A stretch of 14,188 bases of DNA from JACDAN01 sp035707105 (GCA_035707105.1 DASSUI010000089.1:1-14188); one strand, 5' to 3'. Shown: positions 7,372-13,933, counted from the stretch's first letter. Numbers and translations: made by a program. The notes: generated by a model from the sequence alone, not told the origin.

Positions 7372-8984
7372 TCGAGCTCGACCAGGATCGCCCCGCCGGC
7401 GACGCGGTCGCCTTCGGCGACGTGGACGGCCTTTACGACCGCGTCGTACGGGGAGACGACCGGTGTCTCCATCTTCATCGCCTCGAGCACGAGCAGCGGT
7501 TGGCGGTGCGCGACGCTGTCGCCCTCCTTCGCCAGCACGCGAATCACCGTGCCTGGCATGGGAGCCGTCAGGGCGCTCTCGACCGCGCCGACTGCGCCGG
7601 ACGCGTGCGCCGCCTCGTCGACGTCGGGCGGCGAGTGGGGCGCGGGAGGCGGGAGGTTCAGACGCCACGACCCGTCCCACGGCCCCGCGGGCATCCGGAG
7701 CGGCGGCTCCGAGAGCGGCGGGTAGTCGGTGAGGAACGCGGTCGTCGTGCGGCCCTCCCGAACGGCAGGATGCGACACGAGCCAGCGCAGGAACGGCAGG
7801 TTCGTCGTCACTCCGGCAACGTCGGTCTCGGCGAGCGCGTCCGCGAGGCGGGCGAACGCCTCGCCGCGCGTCGGACCGTGCGCGATCAGCTTCGCGATCA
7901 TCGGGTCGTAGCCGACCCCGACCTCGTCGCCCTCCTCGACGCCGGCGTCGACCCGGATTCCCTTCGGCAGCCGCAGCCGCTGGAGCCGGCCCGCCTGCGG
8001 GAGGAACGTGCGCGGGTCCTCCGCGTAGAGACGGACCTCGACGGCGTGGCCGTCGAGAACCAGGGGGTTCGGCGTCTCCAGGGGCTCGCCGCCGGCGACC
8101 CGAAGCTGCGCGGCGACGAGGTCGACGCCCGTCACCAGCTCGGTGACGGGGTGCTCGACCTGGATCCGGCCGTTGAGCTCGAGGAGGTAGTAGTCCCGGC
8201 CCGCCAGCATGAACTCGGCCGTGCCCGTGCTCTCGTAGCCGATCGCCTCGGCGAACCTGACTGCGGCCTCGCTCATCTCCGCGCGGAGGGCGGGGTCGAG
8301 GGCCGTCGACGGGGACTCCTCCAGCACCTTCTGATGACGGCGCTGGATCGAGCACTCGCGCTCGCCGAGCGCCACGACGCGCGAGCCGTCGCCGAGCAGC
8401 TGGATCTCGACGTGGCGCGGGCGCTCCACGTAGCGCTCGCAGAACACGCGGTCGTCCCCGAACGCCGCCTTCGCCTCGCGCTTCGCGGCGTCCAGTGCCT
8501 CGTCCAGGGCCGACGGATCGCGCACGACCCTCATGCCGCGTCCGCCGCCTCCCGCGGCGGCCTTGATCATCAGCGGGAACCCGACCTCGTCCGGCTCCCC
8601 GGTCGGGACGACCGGAACCCCGGCCTCCTCGGCGATCCGCTTCGCCTCGAGCTTGTCGCCGCCCAGACGGAGCGCCTCGGCGCCCGGACCGACGAACCGG
8701 AGCCCCGCCGCGTCGACAGCCTCCGCGAAGTCCGGGTTCTCCGCGAGGAATCCGTAGCCCGGATGGATCGCATCGGCACCCGCCTCCTTTGCGGCCCGGA
8801 TGTGCTCCTCGGAGTCGAGATAGCTCCGGATCTCGACGGTCTCGTCCGCACTCCGCGCGTGCAGCGAGCCCTGATCGTCGGGTGCAACGACGGCGACGGT
8901 TCCGATTCCGAGCTCCCGCGCGGCGCGGAAGACCCGCAGCGCGATCTCGCCGCGGTTCGCTACGAGGAGCTTGGCGATCGCCAT
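7365..8984 (-). CDS. biotin-dependent acyl-CoA carboxylase alpha subunit (biotin carboxylase + BCCP)
   Basis: A 539-residue fusion that carboxylates its own biotin with ATP and bicarbonate, then passes the carboxyl group to a separate carboxyltransferase acting on an acyl-CoA. The biotin carboxylase N-domain starts with KLLVANRGEIALRV; the ATP-grasp domain shows KAAAGGGGRGMR (141-152), ECSIQRRHQK and the active-site stretch around Glu269, Asn271 and Arg273 (LNGRIQVEHPVTE, where a Gly replaces the usual Thr or Pro before Arg). The carboxyl-terminal carrier domain (about 468-539) has biotinyl Lys504 in EAMKMET. Only a Pro-rich linker of about 45 residues separates the parts, so the BT domain present in propionyl/methylcrotonyl-CoA carboxylase alpha chains (often 600-670 residues) appears to be missing. 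No beta subunit is in the window. The ATG at 8984 lies inside the upstream MFS gene (25-base overlap), suggesting coupling. Confidence 0.92.
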   Translation of the reverse strand: MAIAKLLVANRGEIALRVFRAARELGIGTVAVVAPDDQGSLHARSADETVEIRSYLDSEEHIRAAKEAGADAIHPGYGFLAENPDFAEAVDAAGLRFVGPGAEALRLGGDKLEAKRIAEEAGVPVVPTGEPDEVGFPLMIKAAAGGGGRGMRVVRDPSALDEALDAAKREAKAAFGDDRVFCERYVERPRHVEIQLLGDGSRVVALGERECSIQRRHQKVLEESPSTALDPALRAEMSEAAVRFAEAIGYESTGTAEFMLAGRDYYLLELNGRIQVEHPVTELVTGVDLVAAQLRVAGGEPLETPNPLVLDGHAVEVRLYAEDPRTFLPQAGRLQRLRLPKGIRVDAGVEEGDEVGVGYDPMIAKLIAHGPTRGEAFARLADALAETDVAGVTTNLPFLRWLVSHPAVREGRTTTAFLTDYPPLSEPPLRMPAGPWDGSWRLNLPPPAPHSPPDVDEAAHASGAVGAVESALTAPMPGTVIRVLAKEGDSVAHRQPLLVLEAMKMETPVVSPYDAVVKAVHVAEGDRVAGGAILVELEE

Positions 8985-10093
8985 AGGAACGTGAACGTAA
9001 GCAGGCACGTGGCCGCGAGGAGCAGGTAGGGGACGGCGTCGGCCGTGACGTGGGCGAGTGCCCCGCCGCCGGCCGACCCGATCATCTGCCCGGGAGCCCA
9101 GGCGATGTTGATCAGCGCGAAGACGTAGGCGTACTCGAGCCCCCGGTGCTCCGCCTCGTCGGAGAGCAGCGCCATCGCCGGCGTCCAGAAGCTTCCGAAC
9201 GAGATGCCGCCGGCGACGATCAGCGCAGCGAGGAGCCAGGCGACGCCGGGCCAGGGGAGGAGGCTCGCGACGACGGCGCCGGCGAACACCGACCGCCGCA
9301 TCGGCGTGAAGCGGCCGATCCGGTCGGAGATGCGTCCGACCCACGGGTTCACGACCGCCTCGAGGCCGGCGGTGAGCAGCCACAGCGTCCCGATCGCGAC
9401 GGCGCCGAAGCCGAGCTCCTCCAGCCGAAGCGGGCCGAGGACGGAGAGCGTGCCGAAGAAGATGCCGGGCAACACGACGAGCCAGACGCCGATCGCGACC
9501 GCCGGGTGGCGAAGCGCCGTGAGCAGGAGCCGAACGGGCTGCGGCTTCTCGGGCGGTGGTGCATGCGTCGTCGCCGCCCAGGCCGCGAGCCCGAGGGCCG
9601 CGAGCCCGGCGGCGCCGAACGCCACCGAGTCGCCGACGACGGAGGCGACCCCCCCGAGTACCGGCCCGAACAGCGCGCCGACGATCGCCGCCGCCATCGC
9701 GCTGCCGATCGTCCGGCCGCGGCTCGCCGCCGGCGTCTCGCTGACGAGCCACGTCAAACCGGCCGTCCAGGCGAACGCGCTGCCGACGCCCTGTGCGAAG
9801 CGAGAGACGTCGAGGACGAGGATCGAGTCGCCGGTGGAGAACACGAAGGTGCTGACGGCAATCGCGATCAGCCCGGCGATCGCGACGGGGCGCGCGCCGA
9901 ACCGGGCGGCGGCGAGGCCGCCGGGCACACCGCCGACGAGCGCGCCGGCGGGGTAGGCGGCCGACAGGACGCCGGCGCCTGCTTTCGAGAGGTCGAACTC
10001 CTCCGCGTAGTCCGGCAGCAGCGGCGTCAGCGCCGCGAAGAACATCGTGTCGACGAAAACGATGCCGCCGACGAGCAGCAGGAGCCGCCGCAC
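8960..10093 (-). CDS. MFS transporter (DHA1-like)
   Basis: A 377-residue, about 12-helix major facilitator protein. Helix 1 contains the acidic pattern FVDTMFFAALTPLLP (Asp15) seen in drug:proton antiporters of the DHA1 type; the loop after helix 2 is AARFGARP, helix 5 has GPVLGG (antiporter motif C-like), and the second half has GRISDRIGR. The substrate is unknown; multidrug or metabolite export are both possible. The GTG at 10093 is the earliest possible start because an in-frame stop lies three codons upstream. It starts 16 bases after the small proline-rich gene and overlaps the biotin carboxylase by 25 bases, which places it in the middle of the minus-strand operon. It is not close to the Fsr-like transporter of this window in sequence. 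Confidence 0.88.
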   Translation of the reverse strand: MRRLLLLVGGIVFVDTMFFAALTPLLPDYAEEFDLSKAGAGVLSAAYPAGALVGGVPGGLAAARFGARPVAIAGLIAIAVSTFVFSTGDSILVLDVSRFAQGVGSAFAWTAGLTWLVSETPAASRGRTIGSAMAAAIVGALFGPVLGGVASVVGDSVAFGAAGLAALGLAAWAATTHAPPPEKPQPVRLLLTALRHPAVAIGVWLVVLPGIFFGTLSVLGPLRLEELGFGAVAIGTLWLLTAGLEAVVNPWVGRISDRIGRFTPMRRSVFAGAVVASLLPWPGVAWLLAALIVAGGISFGSFWTPAMALLSDEAEHRGLEYAYVFALINIAWAPGQMIGSAGGGALAHVTADAVPYLLLAATCLLTFTFLWRSPSSS

Positions 10094-10109
10094 GAGTCGC
10101 TAGGTCGGC

Positions 10110-10292
10110 CTACCGGCTGTTGGAGTCTCGGGTGCCGCCGGTTTCGGGCGCATACATCCCCGGTGGGATCGGCGGGATGCCCTTTGGACGTTCTGGACGC
10201 TCGGTCTCGCCTCCGCCTGCTTCCGGCGCGTACATGCCGGGCGGCGGCGACGGCGGTGCGGGACTCGGACGCTTCGGCACGACGGGGCTCAC
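10110..10292 (-). CDS. small proline-rich protein with duplicated PPGMYAPE motif, 60 aa
   Basis: Unrecognised. A 60-codon frame starts at a GTG that overlaps the stop of the upstream membrane-protein gene by four bases (GTGA). Roughly a third of the residues are Pro. Two copies of PPGMYAPExGG (residues 17-27 and 43-53) are separated by ERPERPK-type sequence. Between the copies, codon differences fall almost only in third positions (Tyr TAC/TAT, Pro CCG/CCC, Gly GGC/GGG), with just one amino-acid change, as expected for a translated repeat under selection. The opposite strand is in register so that its third positions coincide, so this test alone does not fix the strand; the GTGA coupling and operon direction do. 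No membrane segment or signal is seen. It is probably a disordered tail-like peptide, perhaps a partner or linker for the membrane protein. Codon use is less GC-biased than in neighbours. Confidence 0.6.
   Translation of the reverse strand: MSPVVPKRPSPAPPSPPPGMYAPEAGGGETERPERPKGIPPIPPGMYAPETGGTRDSNSR
10134..10166 (-). repeat. PPGMYAPExGG coding repeat, copy 2
   Basis: 33 bases encoding PPGMYAPETGG. Pairs with the copy at 10212-10244; the two are 78 bases (26 codons) apart in the same frame. Confidence 0.7.
10212..10244 (-). repeat. PPGMYAPExGG coding repeat, copy 1
   Basis: 33 bases encoding PPGMYAPEAGG. It differs from copy 2 mainly at codon third positions and by one residue (Ala versus Thr). 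Confidence 0.7.
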
Positions 10293-10750
10293 TGTAGCGC
10301 CAGCCCAACCGACCAGACCACGACCGCGGCCACCAGTGCGAAGCAGGCCCAGCGGAACGACGTGAGCATCCGGTCGATCACCTGCTGATTGTCGTCCCAA
10401 ATCTCGCGGTTCCAGTAGGTGAGGATCCGCTGCGCCTCGAAGACGTCGGATCCGTGGGCGACGAAATACTCGTACGTCTCCCAGCCGTGCGGGCTGAAGG
10501 AGAAGCGTCCCTTCGGCGCGAGCACGTACACGCTGAGGAGGAAGCTGACGATCCCGAGGGCGACGCCGGACAGGTCGAGGAGCGTGCGGGCGCCGTCGTC
10601 CAACGCGCGGCCGCCCAGCAGCGAGATGGCGATCGCCGTCGCCGCGAGGAGGATGCCGGTTCGTTCGCGAACCTCGTTGAGCAGAGCCTCCTGCTGCGTG
10701 AGCGAGCGGAGGGACAGCTCATAGGCGAATTCTTCGATCTCCGTTGCCAC
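10289..10750 (-). CDS. uncharacterised three-helix membrane protein, 153 aa
   Basis: I cannot assign a function. Residues 1-31 form a charged helix (ELSLRSLTQQEALLNEVRER) that looks like a coiled coil; two membrane helices follow (about 32-47 and 57-77), then a cytoplasmic-looking domain of about 55 residues with FSFSPHGWETYEYF and WNREIWDDNQQVIDRM, and a final membrane helix (about 133-152) that ends the protein. Coiled coil plus two helices plus a soluble part recalls SLATT/Pycsar-type membrane effectors, but there is no nucleotide cyclase or other immune gene nearby, so this is only a resemblance in layout. The GTG at 10750 is the first possible start since an in-frame stop lies three codons upstream. 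It lies 32 bases after the enoyl-CoA hydratase and overlaps the proline-rich gene by four bases. Confidence 0.8.
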   Translation of the reverse strand: MATEIEEFAYELSLRSLTQQEALLNEVRERTGILLAATAIAISLLGGRALDDGARTLLDLSGVALGIVSFLLSVYVLAPKGRFSFSPHGWETYEYFVAHGSDVFEAQRILTYWNREIWDDNQQVIDRMLTSFRWACFALVAAVVVWSVGLALQ

Positions 10751-10782
10751 GGGGGGCTACAGGATGCACGAGGCGCCGGACG

Positions 10783-11526
10783 TCAGTCGATCCAGGAGGC
10801 GTTCCGCCGCTCGAGAAACGCTCGAAGCCCCTCTTGCCCCTCCTCGCCTGCGCGCATCCGCGCGGCCCACTGGGCCGTCTCCTCGCCTTGCGGCCGCGTT
10901 CGGATCAGCCGCTTCGCCTCCCGCGCCGCGTAGGGGCCGGCCGTCAGGAGCTCGGCGACGACTCGGTCCACCGCCCCGTCGAGATCCGCGGCGACCCCGT
11001 GGACGAGCCCGATCCGCAGCGCCGCCTGCGCACCGAACCGCTCGCCGGTGAGGAAGTACCGGCGGGCCGCGCTCTCGCCGATCTTCGGCAGGACGAAGGG
11101 CGAGATTACCGCCGGGATGATGCCGAGCTTCACCTCAGAGAAGCCGAAGACCGCGTCCTCGGCCGCGATCGCCGTGTCAACCGCAGCCGCGACGCCCGAC
11201 CCGCCGCCGAGCGCGTACCCCTGGATCCGCGCCACGACCGGGGCGGGGCAGCCGTCGATCGCCTGCATCATCGCGAAGAGGCGCATCGCGTCCTCGACGT
11301 TCTCGTCGAACGAGAGGTCGATGGCCGACCGCTGCCACTCGATATCGGCGCCGGCGCAGAAGCTCTCGCCCTCGCCGGCCAGGAGGACAACCCTTGCGTC
11401 TCCGACGTCGCGGAAGGCCTCGTGAAGCGCCGCGATCAGCGCGGCGTCGAACGCGTTCCGGCGCTCGGGCTTCGCCAGGGTCACCCGGAGCAGCGGCCCG
11501 TCGCGTTCGACTCGCAGCCCGTCCAT
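10783..11526 (-). CDS. enoyl-CoA hydratase/isomerase family protein, methylglutaconyl/isohexenylglutaconyl-CoA hydratase-like
   Basis: A 247-residue crotonase-fold enzyme of slightly short but normal length. The oxyanion-hole segments are SFCAGADI (55-62) and YALGGGSG (104-111). At the position of the first catalytic Glu of rat crotonase (Glu144) it has Gly111; the second (Glu164) is kept as Glu131 in FSEVKLGIIPAVISPFV. That stretch, together with the following RRYFLTGERF, is what I know from LiuC/AtuE-type hydratases acting on 3-methylglutaconyl-CoA (leucine) or isohexenylglutaconyl-CoA (acyclic terpenes), which also lack the first Glu. The specific substrate is therefore inferred. It heads the minus-strand operon that ends with a biotin carboxylase, an enzyme type used in the step just before this hydratase. 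Its ATG at 11526 is 25 bases from the start of the divergent DapA-like gene. Confidence 0.88.
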   Translation of the reverse strand: MDGLRVERDGPLLRVTLAKPERRNAFDAALIAALHEAFRDVGDARVVLLAGEGESFCAGADIEWQRSAIDLSFDENVEDAMRLFAMMQAIDGCPAPVVARIQGYALGGGSGVAAAVDTAIAAEDAVFGFSEVKLGIIPAVISPFVLPKIGESAARRYFLTGERFGAQAALRIGLVHGVAADLDGAVDRVVAELLTAGPYAAREAKRLIRTRPQGEETAQWAARMRAGEEGQEGLRAFLERRNASWID

Positions 11527-11534
11527 GCGCCGGG

Positions 11535-11544
11535 ACTCTAAAGT
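11535..11544. promoter_or_regulatory. symmetric bidirectional -10 element
   Basis: ACTCTAAAGT is nearly its own reverse complement (ACTTTAGAGT). On plus it gives TAAAGT (11539-11544), seven bases before the GTG at 11552; on minus it gives TAGAGT (11540-11535), eight bases before the ATG at 11526. Both genes could thus be transcribed as leaderless mRNAs from one shared site. It is the only AT-rich spot in the 25-base gap. Symmetric -10 elements driving divergent transcription are a known phenomenon; use here is inferred. Confidence 0.55.
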
Positions 11545-11551
11545 CGGGCCC

Positions 11552-12352
11552 GTGCTGAGAGGAGCGCTCGCGGCAGCAGTCACGCCCCTGCGCGACGGCG
11601 GGGCCGCTCTCGACGAGGAGGCGTTCGGGCCGTACGTCGACTTCCTGGCGGCGCCCGGCCGGCTCGACGGCATGCTCGCGCTGGGCACGACCGGCGAGGG
11701 GATCCTCCTTTCGGTCGCCGAGCGGAAGCGGGCGGCGGAGCTCTTCCTCGGCCACGCCGACGGGCGGTTGCAGGTCGCGGTCCACTGCGGCGCCCAGACG
11801 ACGGCGGACACCGTCGCGCTCGCCGCGCACGCCGCCGAGATCGGCGCGGACGCGGTCGCCGTCATCGGCCCGCCGTACTTCGCGTACGACGAGGAAGCCC
11901 TCTACCGGCACTTCGCGGCCGCCGCAGAGGCAAGCGGCGACCTGCCCTTCTACCTCTACGAGTTCAAGGGCCGCGCCGGGTACTCGATCCCGCTGCCCGT
12001 GGTGGAGCGGCTCGGCGACCTCGTCGCCGGTCTGAAGGTCTCGAACCAGCCGTTCGAGGCGGTCGAGCCGTACCTCCTCGAGGGCCTAGACGTGTTCATC
12101 GGGGCGGAGTCGCTGGTCGACGCGGGGCTCGAGCGCGGCGCAGTGGGCAGCGTCTCGGGGCTCGCCGCCGCCTTCCCCGAGGGCGCGCCGCCCGAGAGGA
12201 GGGCGTTCCTCGAGCGCTTCCCCTTCCACGCCGCGCTGAAGACGGTGATCGCGCTCCGCGGCGTTCCGGTGCGAGAAGAGGTTCGGGCGCCGTTGCGGGG
12301 CTTGACCGCCGCCGAGCGGACCCAGGTCGAGGAATGGCTCGCATCGTCGTAG
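11552..12352 (+). CDS. dihydrodipicolinate synthase (DapA) superfamily aldolase/lyase
   Basis: A 266-residue TIM-barrel class I aldolase of the DapA/NAL superfamily, shorter than the usual 290-300. The key residues are present: GTTGEG with Thr46-Thr47, Tyr136, the Schiff-base Lys162 in GLKVSN, and Arg141 at the position of the E. coli substrate-binding Arg138. The usual YNxP around the Tyr is changed to YEFK, so a true lysine-pathway dihydrodipicolinate synthase is unlikely; 2-keto acid lyases, or the deaminase of hydroxyproline catabolism, are better candidates. The GTG at 11552 is chosen over the ATG at 11525, since it gives the natural N-terminus (LRGALAAAVTPL) and lies seven bases after a -10-like TAAAGT; the earlier ATG would overlap the start of the divergent gene. 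It overlaps the next gene by 19 bases. Confidence 0.88.
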   Translation: MLRGALAAAVTPLRDGGAALDEEAFGPYVDFLAAPGRLDGMLALGTTGEGILLSVAERKRAAELFLGHADGRLQVAVHCGAQTTADTVALAAHAAEIGADAVAVIGPPYFAYDEEALYRHFAAAAEASGDLPFYLYEFKGRAGYSIPLPVVERLGDLVAGLKVSNQPFEAVEPYLLEGLDVFIGAESLVDAGLERGAVGSVSGLAAAFPEGAPPERRAFLERFPFHAALKTVIALRGVPVREEVRAPLRGLTAAERTQVEEWLASS

Positions 12353-13374
12353 CCGGCGCGGGCGCCATCGGCGCCAGCATCGCCTTCCACCTGGCGGAGC
12401 GCCGAAGCGGGGACGAGATCGTCCTCTGCGACCGCGCGGAGATCGCCTCGGGCGCGACCGGGAAGGCGATGGGCGGCGTACGGCAGCAGTTCACGACCGC
12501 GCCCGAGGTGCGGCTCGCGCAGGCGAGCGCTCGGTTCTTCGCCTCGCTCGGCCCGCCGCTCTTCGAGCAGGTCGGCTACCTGTTCCTTGCGACGACGGAT
12601 GAGGGTGCAGCCGAGCTCGCGACGCGCGTCCGGGCCCAGCGGGCCCTCTGTGTCCCGGTGGAGGAGGTCGACCCCGGCTTCGTCGCCGGCCTTCGCGTCG
12701 ACGACGTCCGGTCGGCGGTCATCTGCCGCGAGGACGGCATCGCCGACCCGGCCGGCGTCACCCGCCGCCTCGTCGAGCGAGCCCGCGAGCTTGGCGCGCA
12801 GATCCGCGAGCACACGGATGCGCGGCAGCTCGACCGCGACGTCCTCGTCGTCGCCTGCGGCGCGTCGTCGCCGGAGCTCGTGGACGTCCCGGTCAGGCCC
12901 CTCGTCCGCCAGCTGACGGACACGGAGCCCGTCGAGGGCATCCCCGACGACCTGCCGATGGTGATCGAGACGGAGAACGGCTTCCACTTCCGGCCGGTGG
13001 ACGGCGGCCTCCGCCTGGCCATGGCGGAACCGACGCTGCGCTGGGGCGACGACGCCCGGGTGGACGAGCAGCTCGTCGGCGACTGGCTCGGCCGCCTGGC
13101 GCACCGGTATCCGCCGGCAGCCGGTGTCGGCGCCAAACGGTCCTGGGCCGGGCTCTACGACATGACGCCCGACGCCCATCCCATCATCGGCTGGGCAGGG
13201 GACGGCATCTACGCGGCCTGCGGGTTCTCCGGCCACGGGTTCATGCAGGCGCCCGCCGTCGGCGTAGCCGTCGCCGAGGAGCTCGTCGGAGGAGCCTCCT
13301 CGTTCGACCTCTCGCCGTATCGCCTCGAGCGGTTCGAGGCCGGCGCGGTCTTCCCCGAGACCCTCGTGCTCTAG
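12334..13374 (+). CDS. DAO-family FAD-dependent oxidoreductase (sarcosine oxidase beta / D-amino acid dehydrogenase-like)
   Basis: A 346-residue flavoprotein that probably oxidises a C-N bond of an amino acid. The dinucleotide-binding motif is GAGAIGASIAFHL (8-20) with acidic Asp33 closing the beta-alpha-beta unit; the flavin-contacting GKAMGGVRQQF follows (43-53), and the C-terminal FAD motif is AACGFSGHGFMQAPAVG (294-310). Where monomeric sarcosine oxidase has the Cys that binds FAD covalently, this protein has Gly in WAGLYDMTPD, so flavin is probably non-covalent. No other subunits of tetrameric sarcosine oxidase are nearby. The gene starts inside the DapA-like gene with GAGG just before the ATG, so the two proteins are likely made together and act in sequence; LhpB/LhpC of hydroxyproline catabolism is a precedent. 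Substrate not established. Confidence 0.87.
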   Translation: MARIVVAGAGAIGASIAFHLAERRSGDEIVLCDRAEIASGATGKAMGGVRQQFTTAPEVRLAQASARFFASLGPPLFEQVGYLFLATTDEGAAELATRVRAQRALCVPVEEVDPGFVAGLRVDDVRSAVICREDGIADPAGVTRRLVERARELGAQIREHTDARQLDRDVLVVACGASSPELVDVPVRPLVRQLTDTEPVEGIPDDLPMVIETENGFHFRPVDGGLRLAMAEPTLRWGDDARVDEQLVGDWLGRLAHRYPPAAGVGAKRSWAGLYDMTPDAHPIIGWAGDGIYAACGFSGHGFMQAPAVGVAVAEELVGGASSFDLSPYRLERFEAGAVFPETLVL

Positions 13375-13706
13375 GAGCTCTCGAAGGCGAGGCCGAGGCG
13401 CGACAGCTCCTCGAGGTCGAACCTGCCTTCGACCGTCGCCTCGACGTCGAACTCCTCGGCGATGTCGGGGTCCTTGCCGATCAGCTCACGAGCCCGGCCG
13501 GGCAGCGGCTGACGCGCGGCCTCGACGGACTCGAAGAGGTAGATCGCCCCCCAGCGGTCGGTCGCCTCGTCCGAGAGCCAGAGCTTGAGGCGGAGCCCTT
13601 CGACCCGCTCGAACTCGTCGACGGACTCGTCCAGCAGGTAGCGGCGCAGCTCCTCGATCGTCGTCTTCGAGTCCGCCAGGCTCCAGAGGACGAGGCGGAC
13701 GATCAC
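13371..13706 (-). CDS. YdhR-like ferredoxin-fold (putative monooxygenase) protein
   Basis: A 111-residue protein resembling the small YdhR-type dimeric alpha-beta barrel family. The alternation of beta strand (IVRLVLWSL), helix (TIEELRRYLLDE), strand (GLRLKLWLSDE), strand (WGAIYLFES) and helix (EAARQPLPGRARELIGKDP), with a closing EFDVEATVEG strand, matches that fold. Members are annotated as putative monooxygenases, but most have no shown activity. The GTG at 13706 overlaps the stop of the 74-aa gene as GTGA, so it is the last gene of the right-hand minus-strand group. Its stop overlaps the stop of the convergent FAD oxidoreductase in a CTAG. Confidence 0.75.
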   Translation of the reverse strand: MIVRLVLWSLADSKTTIEELRRYLLDESVDEFERVEGLRLKLWLSDEATDRWGAIYLFESVEAARQPLPGRARELIGKDPDIAEEFDVEATVEGRFDLEELSRLGLAFESS

Positions 13707-13927
13707 TCGGCGGTGTCCGGCCGGTCGGCCGGCTCACGGCGGTTGAGCCGGTCGAGGAACGCGTCGCGCAGCGCTTCCCCGCTCACCTTCAGCTGGTAGC
13801 GCGGCCGCCGGGGCTCGACCTTGACGATCTTCACCTCGCCGGTCTGGTCGCCGTACGAGCGTCCGTAGGCCTCGGCCTCGCCGATCTCGTGGAGCCTCGA
13901 CTCGGTCCTCCTGCGGAAGAGGCGCAC
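13703..13927 (-). CDS. hypothetical protein, 74 aa
   Basis: Not recognised. A very basic start (RLFRRRTESRLHE) is followed by EAEAYGRSYGDQTGEVKIVKVEPRRPRY, which looks like two or three beta strands, then a helix (GEALRDAFLDRLNRRE) and a charged tail. No membrane segment or signal peptide. It may be a small nucleic-acid- or protein-binding protein, judging only by charge. The GTG at 13927 lies six bases after TAGCCT, the first three bases of which are the stop of the 47-aa gene, and no Shine-Dalgarno is present. It overlaps the YdhR-like gene by four bases. Confidence 0.7.
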   Translation of the reverse strand: MRLFRRRTESRLHEIGEAEAYGRSYGDQTGEVKIVKVEPRRPRYQLKVSGEALRDAFLDRLNRREPADRPDTAE

Positions 13928-13933
13928 GCGGGA

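Noticed and set aside
7242..9029. A 595-codon plus-strand open frame opposite the biotin carboxylase gene.
   Set aside because: Composition rich in Arg/Glu/Asp/Leu without motifs; it begins inside the DUF2269-like gene and mirrors codons of the clear minus-strand enzyme.
9050..10297. A 415-codon plus-strand open frame opposite the MFS gene and the proline-rich gene.
   Set aside because: Arg/Asp/Glu-rich sequence without hydrophobic core; a shadow of the transporter on minus.
10289..10750. Membrane protein as a Pycsar/CBASS-type immune effector.
   Set aside because: Only the helix layout is similar; no cyclase, nuclease or other defence gene is in the window, so no defence island is claimed.
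11956..13236. A 426-codon minus-strand open frame opposite the DapA-like and FAD oxidoreductase genes.
   Set aside because: No motifs and low-complexity charged sequence; both plus-strand genes carry complete active-site motifs.
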